Below, piece by piece: positions 26,856-37,313 of a stretch of DNA of 64,000 nt. The position numbers and the translations under genes are program-made. Position 1 is the stretch's first letter. Each line of letters starts with the position of its first letter. The notes beneath the pieces were generated by a model that was not told the DNA's origin, searched no databases, and worked only from the letters and a program-made list of their open reading frames with translations. Source of the DNA: JANMJD01 sp963847945 (lineage in GTDB: Bacteria; Actinomycetota; Acidimicrobiia; Acidimicrobiales; Ilumatobacteraceae); assembly GCA_963847945.1 (NCBI GenBank), contig CAWKBX010000001.1, positions 248,001 through 312,000 on the forward strand. Direction: 5' to 3'.

Positions 26856-28120
26856 ACCTCGCTGTCATCAAGAACCTGCCGGGGTGGGCTCGATGGAGCC
26901 TGTACGCGGCCGTCGGCATACTTCTCCTCAACATCGTCCAAGGATTTGATGACACCGAACTGCTGACGGCACAGGGCTCATCTCGGGCCATGCTCCGCTG
27001 GGGCGTGCCCATCCTGTTGGCCGGACTCGGTGGACTGTTCTCCGAGCGGTGCGGTGTCGTCAATATCGGCCTTGAAGGCATGATGATTCTTGGCACATGG
27101 TTCGGGGCATGGGGCGCACTGGAGTTCGGTGCCTGGTGGGGGCTCGTGTTCGGAGTCATCGGCGGCGGCCTCGGAGGGTTGTTTCACGCAGTTGCTACCG
27201 TCCACTTCGGAGTCGACCACGTGATTTCCGGCGTTGCCGTCAACATTCTCGGGCCGGGACTTGCGCGCTTCTTGTCGTCGGAGATCTTCAACGTCAAGTA
27301 CAAGGACCTGGGCGGGTCGATTACGCAATCGCCCCGCGTGCCGACTGTCGGTCGGATGACATTCCCGTTCGTCGCTGGGGGTGACCTGTTCGGCTGGAAG
27401 ACTCCCGACGTACTCGGTTGGTTCGCCAAGAAGAACTGGTTCTTCGTCTCCGACATCACGGGGTTCGCCCGGGGACTGGTCAGCAACATGTCGTGGGCGA
27501 CGGTCATCACGCTGGCGTTGATTCCGCTGAGCACGTGGCTGCTGTGGCGCACCCGATTCGGTCTGCGGTTGCGGATCTGTGGGGAACGGCCCGAGGCGGG
27601 CGAGGCCCAAGGTCTCAACATCTACTTCTACAAGTACGTCGGAGTGATCATCAGCGGTGCTCTTGCCGGCCTGGGTGGGGCGTTCATCGCCAGCCAGGAA
27701 CTGTCGGGCATCTACAAAGAGGGACAGACGACCGGCCGTGGATTCATCGGGTTGGCTGCGCTGATCTTCGGCAACTGGCGTCCGTCAGGCATCTTCGGTG
27801 GAGCGATGCTCTTCGGCTATCCGTTCGCCGTTGACCTGCAAGACCTTGATGCCAAGGCTTCCCACTCACTGATGCTGGTCACCGCTATCGCCCTGTACGG
27901 CATCGTCGTGTGGGCGATCCTGCGCAAGTCGAAGGTCGACGCCGTGCTGGCCGGGATTCTCGGGACGCTTGCACTGGCGTGGTATCTGCTTGCCGACACG
28001 CTGCCCGATTGGTGGGCGGCGATCCTTCCGTACGTGATCGTGCTGGTGGTGCTGATCTTCTTCACGAAACGGCTTCGACCGCCGGCAGCCGCCGGGCGCG
28101 TCTACCGTAAGGGCGAGTAA
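26852..28120 (+). CDS. Nucleoside ABC transporter permease 2
   Basis: The 422-residue integral membrane protein is the second permease of the BMP/NupOPQ-type importer. The family core GLFSERCGVVNIGLEGMMI lies near residue 60, and the conserved loop GLRLRICGERPEAGEAQGLN near residue 238, followed by GRGFIGLAALIFGNWRPSG. It is longer than the first permease, with extra segments around residues 130-200 and a C-terminal block of three hydrophobic stretches. The GTG start overlaps the first permease's stop (GTGA). The two permeases pair as a heterodimer with the double ATPase. Confidence 0.9.
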   Translation: MNLAVIKNLPGWARWSLYAAVGILLLNIVQGFDDTELLTAQGSSRAMLRWGVPILLAGLGGLFSERCGVVNIGLEGMMILGTWFGAWGALEFGAWWGLVFGVIGGGLGGLFHAVATVHFGVDHVISGVAVNILGPGLARFLSSEIFNVKYKDLGGSITQSPRVPTVGRMTFPFVAGGDLFGWKTPDVLGWFAKKNWFFVSDITGFARGLVSNMSWATVITLALIPLSTWLLWRTRFGLRLRICGERPEAGEAQGLNIYFYKYVGVIISGALAGLGGAFIASQELSGIYKEGQTTGRGFIGLAALIFGNWRPSGIFGGAMLFGYPFAVDLQDLDAKASHSLMLVTAIALYGIVVWAILRKSKVDAVLAGILGTLALAWYLLADTLPDWWAAILPYVIVLVVLIFFTKRLRPPAAAGRVYRKGE

Positions 28121-28167
28121 CGTTCGCCTGCTCCGGCCCGCTTCAGACTTGCGTCAGACCGACGATC

Positions 28168-28173
28168 TACTAT
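28168..28173 (+). promoter_or_regulatory. Leaderless -10 element of nucleoside hydrolase gene
   Basis: TACTAT lies eight bases before the ATG at 28182. The hydrolase thus appears to have its own promoter in addition to any read-through from the transporter genes. Confidence 0.55.
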
Positions 28174-28181
28174 CGACACCC

Positions 28182-29132
28182 ATGGCGATTCCGATCATTC
28201 TCGATGTCGATACCGGGCTGGATGATGCGTTGGCGTTGCTCTACGCCGCGGCCTCACCGGGGCTCGATCTCCTCGGGGTGACGTGCGTGGCGGGGAACGT
28301 CGGGCTCGAGTACGTGGTGCCCAACACCCTCGGCGTGCTCGCCGCCTCGGGCATCGCACCGGTGCCGGTGGCGGCCGGCGCGGATCGGCCATTGTCGGGG
28401 CCGGTCGTTCGAGCAGACGATGTCCACGGATTTGACGGGCTCGGTGGAGTGGCCCTGCCGACGCCGTGGTCACTCGACTCTCGCTCGGCGATCGATCTGC
28501 TCAGCGATCTGATCGGCGACCACGAGGAGCCGGTCCACCTGCTGGCTCTCGGCCCGCTGACGAATGTCGCCCGCCTGATCACCGAGCGCCCGGAGGTGGC
28601 CGCCCGCGTGGCGTCGATCTTCGTGATGGGTGGATCGGCCTTTGTCGGGGGAAATGTCACCGCAGCGGCCGAATTCAACTTCGCCGCCGACCCCGAGGCC
28701 GCCCACATCGTCGTCGCGTCGGGGCTACCCGTCACCCTGTACGGCCTCGATGTGTTCACACCGGTGGTCGTGTCGGATGAGTTTGTCGGCTCATTGGCTG
28801 ACTCGGCCCTGCCTTCGGCTCGGCTCGCGGCCGAGGTGATGCGGGCGTCGTGTGCCCTGTGGAGTTGCGAAGAGGCGCCGCTCGGGGACGCCGGCGCGGT
28901 GATCTGTTTCGAACACGCCCACTTTCTCGCTTGTTCGCCCTACCTGGCGGCGGTCGAGTGTGCCGGTGACCACACGCGCGGACAACTGGTGGTTGAGCGT
29001 CGTCCCGCGGCATACCGGCGGACCAACGCCCTCGCCGGTGGAACCGTCCTGCTCGGCGAGTCGATCAATGCCGGTGGGGTGGCCGAGCATTTCGTGCAGA
29101 CCCTGGCGTCGGCACCGGGCGGTACGCTGTAG
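28182..29132 (+). CDS. Inosine/uridine-preferring nucleoside hydrolase
   Basis: The 316-residue enzyme cleaves the N-glycosidic bond of nucleosides, giving base and ribose. The Ca2+-binding family signature appears as DVDTGLDDALAL at residues 7-18. Further conserved pieces are VAGNVGLEYVVPNTL, the loop around VHGFDGLGG, GPLTNVARL and IFVMGGSAFVGGNVTAAAEFNFAADPEAA, which includes the family's FNxxxDPEAA-type motif. The length is normal for the family. Its place just after a nucleoside importer argues that imported nucleosides are split for base salvage and ribose use. The ATG at 28182 is set by the leaderless promoter. Confidence 0.92.
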   Translation: MAIPIILDVDTGLDDALALLYAAASPGLDLLGVTCVAGNVGLEYVVPNTLGVLAASGIAPVPVAAGADRPLSGPVVRADDVHGFDGLGGVALPTPWSLDSRSAIDLLSDLIGDHEEPVHLLALGPLTNVARLITERPEVAARVASIFVMGGSAFVGGNVTAAAEFNFAADPEAAHIVVASGLPVTLYGLDVFTPVVVSDEFVGSLADSALPSARLAAEVMRASCALWSCEEAPLGDAGAVICFEHAHFLACSPYLAAVECAGDHTRGQLVVERRPAAYRRTNALAGGTVLLGESINAGGVAEHFVQTLASAPGGTL

Positions 29133-29177
29133 CGACTGGGTCCGACGGCCGACCAGGGCCGCCCGCGGTGCCCTGAT

Positions 29178-29183
29178 TACAGT
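29178..29183 (+). promoter_or_regulatory. Leaderless -10 element of GT39 gene
   Basis: TACAGT lies seven bases before the GTG at 29191, identifying that codon as the start. Confidence 0.5.
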
Positions 29184-29190
29184 CGCTGCT

Positions 29191-31442
29191 GTGCTCACGG
29201 ATGTCGCGTCGACCGAGGCGGGCGACTCGTTGCAGGCCACGGCACCCGTCGCGTCCGATCAGCCCGTCACGAGCAACACCTACGAGCTCGCCGTGGTCGT
29301 CGGCGCGCTGGCGGCGTTCTGTTGGTCATTGTCGACCAACGGAGTCGGCAACCCGTACTACGCGGCGGCCGTACGGTCGATGGGGCGGAGTTGGCACAAC
29401 TTCTTCTACAGCGTCATTAGACCCCGGCGGCTGGGTCACGGTCGACAAGCCGCCGCTGGCGTTTTGGGTTCAGTCGGTGATGGTGCGGGTGTTCGGCTTC
29501 CACAGTTGGACCATGCTGCTGCCGTCGGCGTTGTTGGGGGCCGCAACGGTGTGGTTGACGATGATGATGGTCCGGCGGGTGTTCGGCCGCACCGCCGGCC
29601 TGGTCGCTGGTCTGGTGCTCACGCTCACCCCGACGATGGTCGCCATGGCACGATCGAACATGCCGGACATGACGCTGACCTTCCTGGTCGTCGTCGCGGC
29701 GTGGGCCGCGGTACGGGCCCTCACCTCGACGAAGTGGCGGTGGATGGTCATTGCCGGCGCGGCCTGCGGTGCCGGGTTCGTTGCCAAGTCGTTGGCGGTC
29801 GGTCTGGTCGTGCCCGGGATTGGGCTCGGGTATCTCATCGCCGGCGCGGGGACCTGGCGGCAACGGGCGATCCGCGGGCTGGTCGGTGCGGTCGCCTTCG
29901 TTGCCGTTGCCGGAGGTTGGCTGATCGCCGTCGACGCCCACCCGCTGACGTCGCGACCGTGGATCGGCGGAAGCGAGGATGGCACGGCCCGCGGCCTCGT
30001 TTTCGGTTACAACTTCAGCGTCCTCGGGGGCGACAACACCGGCACACCTCCCGGGCGCGGTACAGGGGGCCCTGGCGGACTATCTGGGAGTGGCGCAGGG
30101 GGATTCCCGGGCGGCATGGGTGTGGCGTTCGGGGGTGAGCGGGGCGCCAGCCGAATGTTCAACGCCGCCGTCGGGGATCAGGTCATGTGGCTGTTTCCGA
30201 TCTCCGTTGCCGCCGCGGGAGCGGTACTGGCCTCATCGATCCATCGGAGGCGCCGAGACGCCAGACTTGGCGCAGTCGTCATGTGGACCGGTTGGATCGC
30301 CGCTTGTGTGGTCGTGTTTTCCTGGACCGAGGGCGTGTTCCACCCGTACTACGTCGTGGAATTCGCACCGGCGATCGCCGGCCTCGTCGGCGCGGCTGTT
30401 GCGTTGGCCCTCGAACGGGTTCGTGGCGCCGCCCGGTGGTTGGCCACGCTGCTGGCGATCGCCGCGGCGCTGTCGGCTGCGGTCGGAGTGGTCCTCGTTC
30501 GGCGCTCGCCGTCGTATCGATGGCTGTCGGTTGTGATCCCGGCTGTGGTCGCCGCGGGCATCGCGCTCGAAGTCGCGGCGGGGGTTGCGGCCCTCGCAGC
30601 CTCGCCGTGGCATCCCGATGGGCATGGCAGCGGTCGGCGCCGGTCTGCTGATCGCCCCGATGGTGTGGTCGTGGAGCGGGCTGCGTCATCCGCAGAGCGG
30701 GCTATTCCCAGCGGTCCGCGCCGGGGGCGCAAGCGACCCCCTCGGCGGTGTCGGCACGGGTGGTCCATTCGGTGGCGTGGGGGTCACCGAACCGGCCTTG
30801 GGCTGGCTTGAGCAGCAGCGCTCCGGGGAGACCTGGGTGCTTGGGATGCAATCGGCGATGGTGGCCGAGCAGCCGATCATCGACGGGCACGATGTCGTGG
30901 CGCTCGGTGGTTTCTCCGGTAGCGACAAGTCGGCAGGCCTCGGACGGGTCGCTGCGGCGGTCGAGGCGGGACAGCTGCGGTTCATCATGAGCGGCCAGTC
31001 GTTCGGGCCGTTCGACGCTGGCGGGCGGGGTTCGGTGTGGGCAGCGGTGCCGATGGTGTGTGTCGAAGTCCCGGCTTCGAAATGGGGCGCATCCGGCGGG
31101 TCCGGTATCTACGACTGCCGCGGCGCGGCGGCCGCACTTCGGGTCGCCGAGGCTTCGACGGTCGCCCCCGTGACGCCTCCGCCTCAGCCACAGCGGGATC
31201 CGGACACATCACCCGGGTCGGTCAATCCCACGGCTCCGGCACCCGTTCCAGGTACTGATCCACGACCTGGCTCTGGCCCGGGTGGGCCGCCGGGCGGCCA
31301 ACCGCCACCGGAAATCGTCGAGTGCTTCGCCAGCTACGGCATCGAGGTCGATCCGACCAAGGCCCCCGATTTCGAGGACCCCAAGGTGGTGGCTGCGATC
31401 CAGGCTTGTATCGGCGACGTCGGTCCACCACCGGGGGTCTGA
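29191..31442 (+). CDS. GT39-type membrane mannosyltransferase (two frame changes)
   Basis: Read as one gene of about 750 residues, broken near 29412 and near 30610; one base too many at each point would explain both. The pieces form a polyprenyl-phosphate-mannose-dependent glycosyltransferase of the ArnT/PMT type: GNPYYAAAVRSM and, after the first break, DPGGWVTVDKPPLAFW, then SNMPDMTLTF, with about ten membrane segments and a Gly-rich loop around residues 280-310. The C-terminal soluble part holds VCVEVPASKWG and YDC, then a Pro-rich tail and a short Cys-containing end domain. It should act at the outer membrane face, glycosylating a protein or lipid. GTG 29191 is set by TACAGT. Domains are intact, so indels seem likelier than decay. 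Confidence 0.78.
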
Positions 31443-31504
31443 TCCACCGCCGTGTCGGACGGCCGCCAGTTCATCGGTCCGGCAACTACGACGCACCCCC
31501 GGCG

Positions 31505-31510
31505 TACCAT
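31505..31510 (+). promoter_or_regulatory. Leaderless -10 element of helicase gene
   Basis: TACCAT lies seven bases before the GTG at 31518. An in-frame GTG at 31452 has no such element, so 31518 is preferred. Confidence 0.45.
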
Positions 31511-31517
31511 CAGTGAT

Positions 31518-34215
31518 GTGACCGCTGCGCTTGCCCCACTGTCGTTCGGGCGCGGAGTGATTGTCTCGGGCGACCAGGCGGTTCCGGCCGATTGGGCCAG
31601 CGCTGCGGAAGTGGTCATCGACCATTCGACCCTGGAGTCGCCAAGATTGGCGCTCGACGAGCTGCATCGGGCATGGCTTGGGCGTCAGCCGATTGTGGTG
31701 CGCTTGGCGGTCGATCCGGCGTCGTTCCGACGGCCCGGGGCCCAGGCCGCCGAGCCGTGGACGTTGCGGCCGGACCACGAGCTTTGGTTCGACCGGTTGC
31801 ACTTCCTGGTGTGGGCGAACAATTACGACGCCCGTAGTGGCGAGCTGGTCTGGTGGTGGGCGAACAAGGCCGGCCGGCTCGGGCGCCATGTCGTCGCCGG
31901 CGACCGCGGGCGACGTCCGGCTGCCCGACGGCCGATCGGCGTGGGTCGACGGGGGTCCCCGCGGGCACGGTCGCCGTCGGACGAGGCGCGCGGTCGTCCA
32001 CGCCGATTCGGTCGAGCTCGGCCGGCTGTCGGTCGTGCCGCGGCCGCGCTGTTGCCGACGGCCGAGCTGGCCGACGACCAGCTCGCGGCGGTCGCCCACT
32101 CGTGGCGGCCCGGCACGGGTGATCGCCCCGGCCGGCAGCGGCAAGACGCGGGTGCTCACCGAACGGCTGCGCCACCTGCTCGGCGACCGGGGCTACGAGC
32201 GCGAGGCCGTGCTGGCCGTCGCCTACAACGTGCGGGCCCGCGACGAACTGGTCGAACGCACCGCCGCATTCCGGCCGCGGGTCCAGACGCTCAACGGCCT
32301 GGGCTACGAGGTGCTCGCCGAGGCACTCGGCGGGCGCCCCGCAGGTGCTCGACGAGCGCGAACTCCGGCGAATCATCGACGGGCTGCTGCCCGGCAAACG
32401 GCCAGCGACGGGCCAACACCGACCCGATCGCGCCCGTACCTCGAAGCGCTCGGCACGGTCCGGCTGGCGCTGCGCGACCCGGCCGAGGTCGAGATCGAGC
32501 GCGACGACGTCCCCGGGCTCGGCGACCTGTTGCCCCGCTACCGCGTGCGCTGCGCGCAGATGGGCGGCATCGACTTCGACGAGCAGATCTACTCCGCGAT
32601 CGAGTTGCTGCTCGCCGACGGCGAGCTCCGCCGCCGGATGCAGGCGCGCTGTCGCCACCTGCTGGTCGACGAGTTCCAGGACCTCACCCCGGCCCACGTG
32701 CTGCTGCTGCGGTTGCTCGCCGCGCCGCGGCTCGACGTGTTCGGCGTCGGCGACGACGACCAGGTGATCTACGGCCACGCCGGAGCCGTCCCGAGCTTCC
32801 TGATCGACTTCGACCGGCTGTTCCCCGGGGCCGCGCACCTCGCCCTCGAGGTCAACTACCGCTGCCCGGTCGCCGTCGTCGACGCGGCCGCCGACCTGCT
32901 CTCGTGGAACCGCCGACGGGTGCCGAAGGAGATCACGGCCGGGCCGCGGCGCCGACCGGCGACGCACCGGCTGGTCGTCCGCGCAACTCCCCGGCCGAGA
33001 CGCTGGCCGCCGAGCTGCGCACGACGGTCGCCGACTGGCTGGCCGAGCGGCACGCCCGCCGGCCGACATCGCCGTGCTGACCCGGGTCAACGCCAGCCTG
33101 CTCGCCCCCCAGATCGCGCTCGCCGAGGCGGGGGTCGCGCTGTCGACCCAGCTCGGACCCGAGGTGCTCAACCGGCTCGGCGTGCGGGCCGCGCTGGCCT
33201 ACGTCCGCCTCGCCTGCTCGCCGAAGTCGATCGACCGCGACGACCTGGTCGAGATCTACCGCCGGCCCATCGCGCGGTCTGCCGGAGTGGATCGTCAAGT
33301 GGTTCCGCTCCGGGCATGTCGATCGACGGCGCTCGCGCGCCGTCGCCGAGCGGATCGACGACGAGAAGGTGGCCGGCAAGGTCGGCTCGATCGCCGACGA
33401 CCTCGGCGCTGGTCGCCCGGCGCGTCAGCGGGGCAACCGACCCGCGAGGTGCTCGCAGCTCATCCGAGTGGCAGGTCGGCCTCGGCGAGGCGATGGAGCA
33501 GCTCGACCGGTCGAAGGGCGAGGGGTCGAGCCAACTCGACGATCTCGAGGCGCTGGAGCAGGTCGCCGATCTCCACCCGACGCCGGAGACGTTCGAGATC
33601 GTGGCTGCGCAGCCTGCTCGGCCGACGAACGCGACCGCGACGGGCGTCACGCTGGCGACCATCCACCAGGTCAAGGGCCGCGAATGGCCGGCCGTGGTCG
33701 TCTACGGGGCGTCGAGCGGACTGTTGCCGCACCGGCTGGCCGAGGACGTCGAAGAGGAACGCCGCGTGCTGCACGTCGGGATCACCCGCGGGCGCGACGA
33801 GGTAGTGGTCATCGCCGACGCCAACCGGCCGTCACCGTTCCTGGCCGAGCTGACCGCGCGTGCCCCGGCGCCGACCACTGAACCGGCCCGGTTGGGTGCA
33901 TCGGCCGTGTCAACACCGCGGCCCACCAAGGTCGCGGGGTCCAAGGCGAAGGCGGCGTCGGATGGTCCGCCGAACGGCGATGAGACCAACCCGGTGTTCA
34001 TCGCGCTGCGAACCTGGCGGGGCGAAGAGGCGCGATCGGTGGCGATGCCGCCCTACGTGATCTTCCACGACCGCACGATGCACGCGATCGCCGCCGCCCA
34101 GCCGGCCTCGATGCGCGAACTCGGGCTGATCGCCGGGGTGGGACCGGCCAAACTGGAGAAGTACGGCCAGACGGTGCTCAAGATCGTGGCGGCAGTCGCC
34201 GCGGAGTCGGCATGA
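31518..34215 (+). pseudogene. UvrD2-like superfamily 1 DNA helicase with HRDC domain, reading frame broken many times
   Basis: The region encodes, in changing frames, a UvrD/Rep-family DNA helicase of about 900 residues. An unfamiliar N-terminal segment of about 170 residues comes first (to 31895). Then come Walker A (APAGSGKT near 32130), the motif II region LLVDEFQDLTP (32665), GDDDQVIYGHAGA (32750), NYRC (32855), TIHQVKGREWPAVVV (33660) and VGITRGRDEVVV (33780). A C-terminal HRDC domain (MRELGLIAGVGPAKLEKYG, 34110-34190) makes it UvrD2-like. At least nine frame changes fall between 31890 and 33460, in extremely GC-rich sequence, with no loss of any motif. It is listed as broken because no single frame spans it. 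Assembly error is the likelier cause. The stop overlaps the next gene (ATGA). Confidence 0.75.
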
Positions 34216-34764
34216 CCACGTACATTGCGTTGCTCAAGGGCATCAACGTCGGTGGCCACCACTCCGTGTCGATGGCCAAGCTGCGCGACGTGCTCGCCGG
34301 GCTCGGCTACACGAGGCCCGAGACATACATTCAGAGCGGGAACGCGATCTTCGAGGTCGACGACTCGGTGAGCGATGATGATTCAGCCGACCACAGCCGC
34401 CGAATCGCCGAAGCGCTCGATGCCCATTTCGAGTTCATGACTCCCGTTCTCATACGGACGGTCGATGAGCTCGCGAGCGTTCTCGCCCGCATCCCATTCG
34501 GGGTCGACGCCGACCCGAAACTGGTCCAGGTGCTATTTCTCGGCGCAGAGCCGACCGCCGACCGGTGTGCGACCGTCGACGAGTCTCGCACCGTCAGGTG
34601 ACCCCGTCGCGTGGAGCGGATCGGAGGTTTTCGTCCACTATCGCAACGGTTCGGCCCGATCGAAATTCACCGCCGATTACCTGGAGCGGACGTTGCGTGT
34701 CGGTGTGACGGCCCGCAACCTCAATACCGTCGCTGAGCTGCACCGACGCGCAGCCTTGCGTTGA
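34212..34764 (+). CDS. DUF1697 family protein (frame change near 34580)
   Basis: Read as one gene of about 183 residues with one surplus base near 34570-34600. The start (MTTYIALLKGINVGGH, then LGYTRPETYIQSGN) and the end after the break (SEVFVHYRNGSARSKFTADYLER, then VGVTARNLNTVAEL) are the two conserved ends of DUF1697, a small cytoplasmic family of unknown function. In the first frame the protein would stop after 129 residues, losing the C-terminal signature. Its ATG overlaps the helicase stop, so it appears co-transcribed with the helicase. Confidence 0.75.
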
Positions 34765-34806
34765 TGACGAGGTTGATTCGCCAGGGCTACGACCCGGCGC
34801 CGCGGG

Positions 34807-36399
34807 GTGCTCATCTGCGTCGCAGCTGTCGCCTGGGTTGCCGTGGGACGACTGGCGTGGGCGTTCGTGTCGAGCGACTTGACGCGGCGGCTGGTGGCCG
34901 AGAACTCTCGACGAGACGCTCCCTGGCCGTATCGACTTGCGGCGCTGTGGGGGAATGCCCCCGGCTCGCTGTTGGTGTTCGCCGCCATCGTCACTACCGT
35001 TGGCTACTTCGGTACCCGGGGGTTGGCGGTCCGGGCGTCGGTACTGGTCGCCCTGACCGGCGGGGCGTTGACCGGCGTCGCGTTGGTCGCCGGGCATCCT
35101 TTCGAGCGGCTCGACATTCCGGCGATGCGCGGCTTCGGACTCACGCCGATCTTGGAACATCCGGCCATGGCGATCCATCCACCGCTGCTGTATCTCGGAC
35201 TCGCCGCGACCCTGCCGGCATGGGCTCACACGGCGGCCGGGGGCTCGTCGTCGGCGGCTCGGCGGTGGCTGCTGACGGCGACGGGCCTGATCACGCTGGC
35301 GATGACGCTCGGCGCCTGGTGGAGCTACGCCGAACAGGGCTGGGGCGGCTACTGGGCGTGGGACCCGGTCGAGAACGGCTCGCTCGCCCCCTGGCTGGCC
35401 TGCGTGGTGGTCGTCCATCTGCGCGTCCGCCCTGCGCCCCGATGGACCTGGGGGGTGGCGTGGTGCTTGGCCCTCGGTGGGGGAGCGATCGCCCGCTCGG
35501 GCGCGGTGCGATCGGTCCACACCTTCGCCGAGGCGCCGTTGGTCGGCTGGACCCTCGGCGGTCTCGCCCTGGCGGCCGCCGTCGTCTGCGCTTGGCCACC
35601 GCCCAGTTCGACGCCCGCTCCGACGCGCAGTTCGACGCCGAGTTCGACCCCGGTCGTTCCGCTCACCTCAGGGGCGGTCGGTCGTTGGGCGCGATACCCC
35701 GTCGTCCTCGCCACTGCGGCTGGTGTTGTGGTCGTAGCCGGCACGGTCGCTCCGTTGGTTGCCCACTGGACCCGGGCCCGTCCGCTGTCGATCGGTGGCG
35801 AGTTCTTCGCTCGGTTGATCGCCCCCCTGGCGATTGCCGCCGTCGCCGCCCTAGGGGCGCTCGGGGCGAGCCGGTCACGCCGGCTGGTGGCGGCGGCCGG
35901 TTGGCTCAGCCATGTCGGGTTCGCCGTCCTCGTCGTCGGGGTCATCGCCACGACCTTCGACCGCTGGGGAACCGCAACGTTGGGCGACGGCGAGACCGCC
36001 ACCATCGCCGGGCTGCTGGTCACCAACGAGGGCGTGACGGTGCGCCCCGGGCGTCGCGATGACACCGACGAGGTGGCGGTGTCCTTGCGTGTGGCGGGCC
36101 GGATGATGATCCCCGCGCTGACCGCATACCCCGAGCGAGGTGGAATTCTGGCCGAGACCGCGCTGGTCACTCGACCGTGGCGAGACGTGCAGGCGGTGCT
36201 CCTCGATGCCGATGACACGGGTCGAGCGGTCATCGAGATTCGCAATAAGCCGCTGGTCCAGTTGGTCTGGCTCGGCGCCCTGCTGGTTGCGGTCGGCACC
36301 CTGTCCGCCGGTCGGGATCGCTCCGGACGCAGGTCACCCGTGGTGGTAGCTTCGGTTCGCACCCCCGACGCCGTGGAGGCTTCCGACCATGTCCAATGA
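34807..36399 (+). CDS. CcmF-like cytochrome c heme lyase
   Basis: The 530-residue membrane protein has the WWD heme-handling motif of CcmF/CycK proteins (GWGGYWAWDPVENGSLAPW near residue 185) and the conserved EHPAMAIHPPLLYLG near residue 115. The N-terminal AWAFVSSDLTRRLV and AALWGNAPGSLLVF also fit CcmF. CcmF attaches heme to apocytochrome c outside the membrane. At 530 residues it is shorter than the usual roughly 650, mainly at the N-terminus. An in-frame-shifted extension begins at ATG 34764, which overlaps the previous stop; a surplus G in GGGG at 34804-34807 would join it. No other ccm gene lies nearby. The stop overlaps the next gene by 11 bases. Confidence 0.83.
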   Translation: MLICVAAVAWVAVGRLAWAFVSSDLTRRLVAENSRRDAPWPYRLAALWGNAPGSLLVFAAIVTTVGYFGTRGLAVRASVLVALTGGALTGVALVAGHPFERLDIPAMRGFGLTPILEHPAMAIHPPLLYLGLAATLPAWAHTAAGGSSSAARRWLLTATGLITLAMTLGAWWSYAEQGWGGYWAWDPVENGSLAPWLACVVVVHLRVRPAPRWTWGVAWCLALGGGAIARSGAVRSVHTFAEAPLVGWTLGGLALAAAVVCAWPPPSSTPAPTRSSTPSSTPVVPLTSGAVGRWARYPVVLATAAGVVVVAGTVAPLVAHWTRARPLSIGGEFFARLIAPLAIAAVAALGALGASRSRRLVAAAGWLSHVGFAVLVVGVIATTFDRWGTATLGDGETATIAGLLVTNEGVTVRPGRRDDTDEVAVSLRVAGRMMIPALTAYPERGGILAETALVTRPWRDVQAVLLDADDTGRAVIEIRNKPLVQLVWLGALLVAVGTLSAGRDRSGRRSPVVVASVRTPDAVEASDHVQ

Positions 36400-37303
36400 C
36401 GCACATTCGCTCGATCTCGAGGGCGTCTACGTCCCGATCGTCACGCCGTTCGACGGCGATGACGAGATCGATTTCGGAGTCACCGAGCAGGTCATCGACC
36501 ACTGCCTCAATGCCGGCGTACGGGGCCTGGTCCTCGCCGGGACGACAGGGGAGTACTACGCCCTGACCCCAGCCGAGCGACTGCGCGTGTTCGCCCACGC
36601 CCGCGACGTCGCCCACGACCGCGCCCAGTTGATTGCCGGCTGCAACGCCGCGTCGACCAAGGAAGTCATCGGCTACGGCCTCGCCGCCGGGGAACTCGGC
36701 TACGACGCCTTGATGCTCGCCGCGCCGCCCACGTCGCTGCCGTCGCAGCGCGAGTTGGCCGCCCACTACGCCGCGGTGGCCAACGCCGTCGGCCTGCCGA
36801 TCGTGCTCTATAACTACCCGGCCCGCGCCGGAGTCGAGATCGGGTTCGAGTGTCTCGACGCCGTTGCCGACCTGCCCGAGATCGTGGCGATCAAGGAGTC
36901 GAGCGGTGATTTTTCGCGGTTCTTGCAGCTCAAGAACCGTTATGCGGGGCGCGTCGAGGTGATGTGCGGCTCCGACGACCAGGCTGTCGACTACTTCTTC
37001 TGGGGCGTCCGCAGCTGGCTCGCCGGCACCGGCAACGTGCTACCGCGCCAACATGTCGCGGTCATGGATGCGGCTAACCGAGGCGATCACGACGAGGCCC
37101 GGCGCATCTTTGCCGGGATTTTGCCGTGGGTTCAGAACATGGAGTCGGGTTCGTACAACTCCAAGGCCAAGGCCGGCCTGGCCCACCAGGGCATCGACTG
37201 CGGCCCGGTACGCCAGCCGCTGCTCGGCCTGCTCCCCGAGGTCACGACGGCGTTGTTGGCCGATCTCGACGCCGCGCTTGCGGTCTCATTGACCCCCGCC
37301 TGA
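36389..37303 (+). CDS. DapA-family (dihydrodipicolinate synthase-like) lyase or deaminase
   Basis: The 304-residue protein is a TIM-barrel class I aldolase-type enzyme. It has the family GTTGEYYAL motif near residue 52, the Tyr of VLYNYPARAG (about 142) and the Schiff-base Lys of VAIKESSG (about 170). True dihydrodipicolinate synthase is one option. However, the next gene, 11 bases downstream, is a proline-racemase-family enzyme, and in hydroxyproline catabolism a DapA-family enzyme deaminates pyrroline-4-hydroxy-2-carboxylate to 2-oxoglutarate semialdehyde. That role is my favoured inference. GGAGG lies upstream of the ATG. Confidence 0.8.
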   Translation: MSNDAHSLDLEGVYVPIVTPFDGDDEIDFGVTEQVIDHCLNAGVRGLVLAGTTGEYYALTPAERLRVFAHARDVAHDRAQLIAGCNAASTKEVIGYGLAAGELGYDALMLAAPPTSLPSQRELAAHYAAVANAVGLPIVLYNYPARAGVEIGFECLDAVADLPEIVAIKESSGDFSRFLQLKNRYAGRVEVMCGSDDQAVDYFFWGVRSWLAGTGNVLPRQHVAVMDAANRGDHDEARRIFAGILPWVQNMESGSYNSKAKAGLAHQGIDCGPVRQPLLGLLPEVTTALLADLDAALAVSLTPA

Positions 37304-37313
37304 GCATCGTTTC

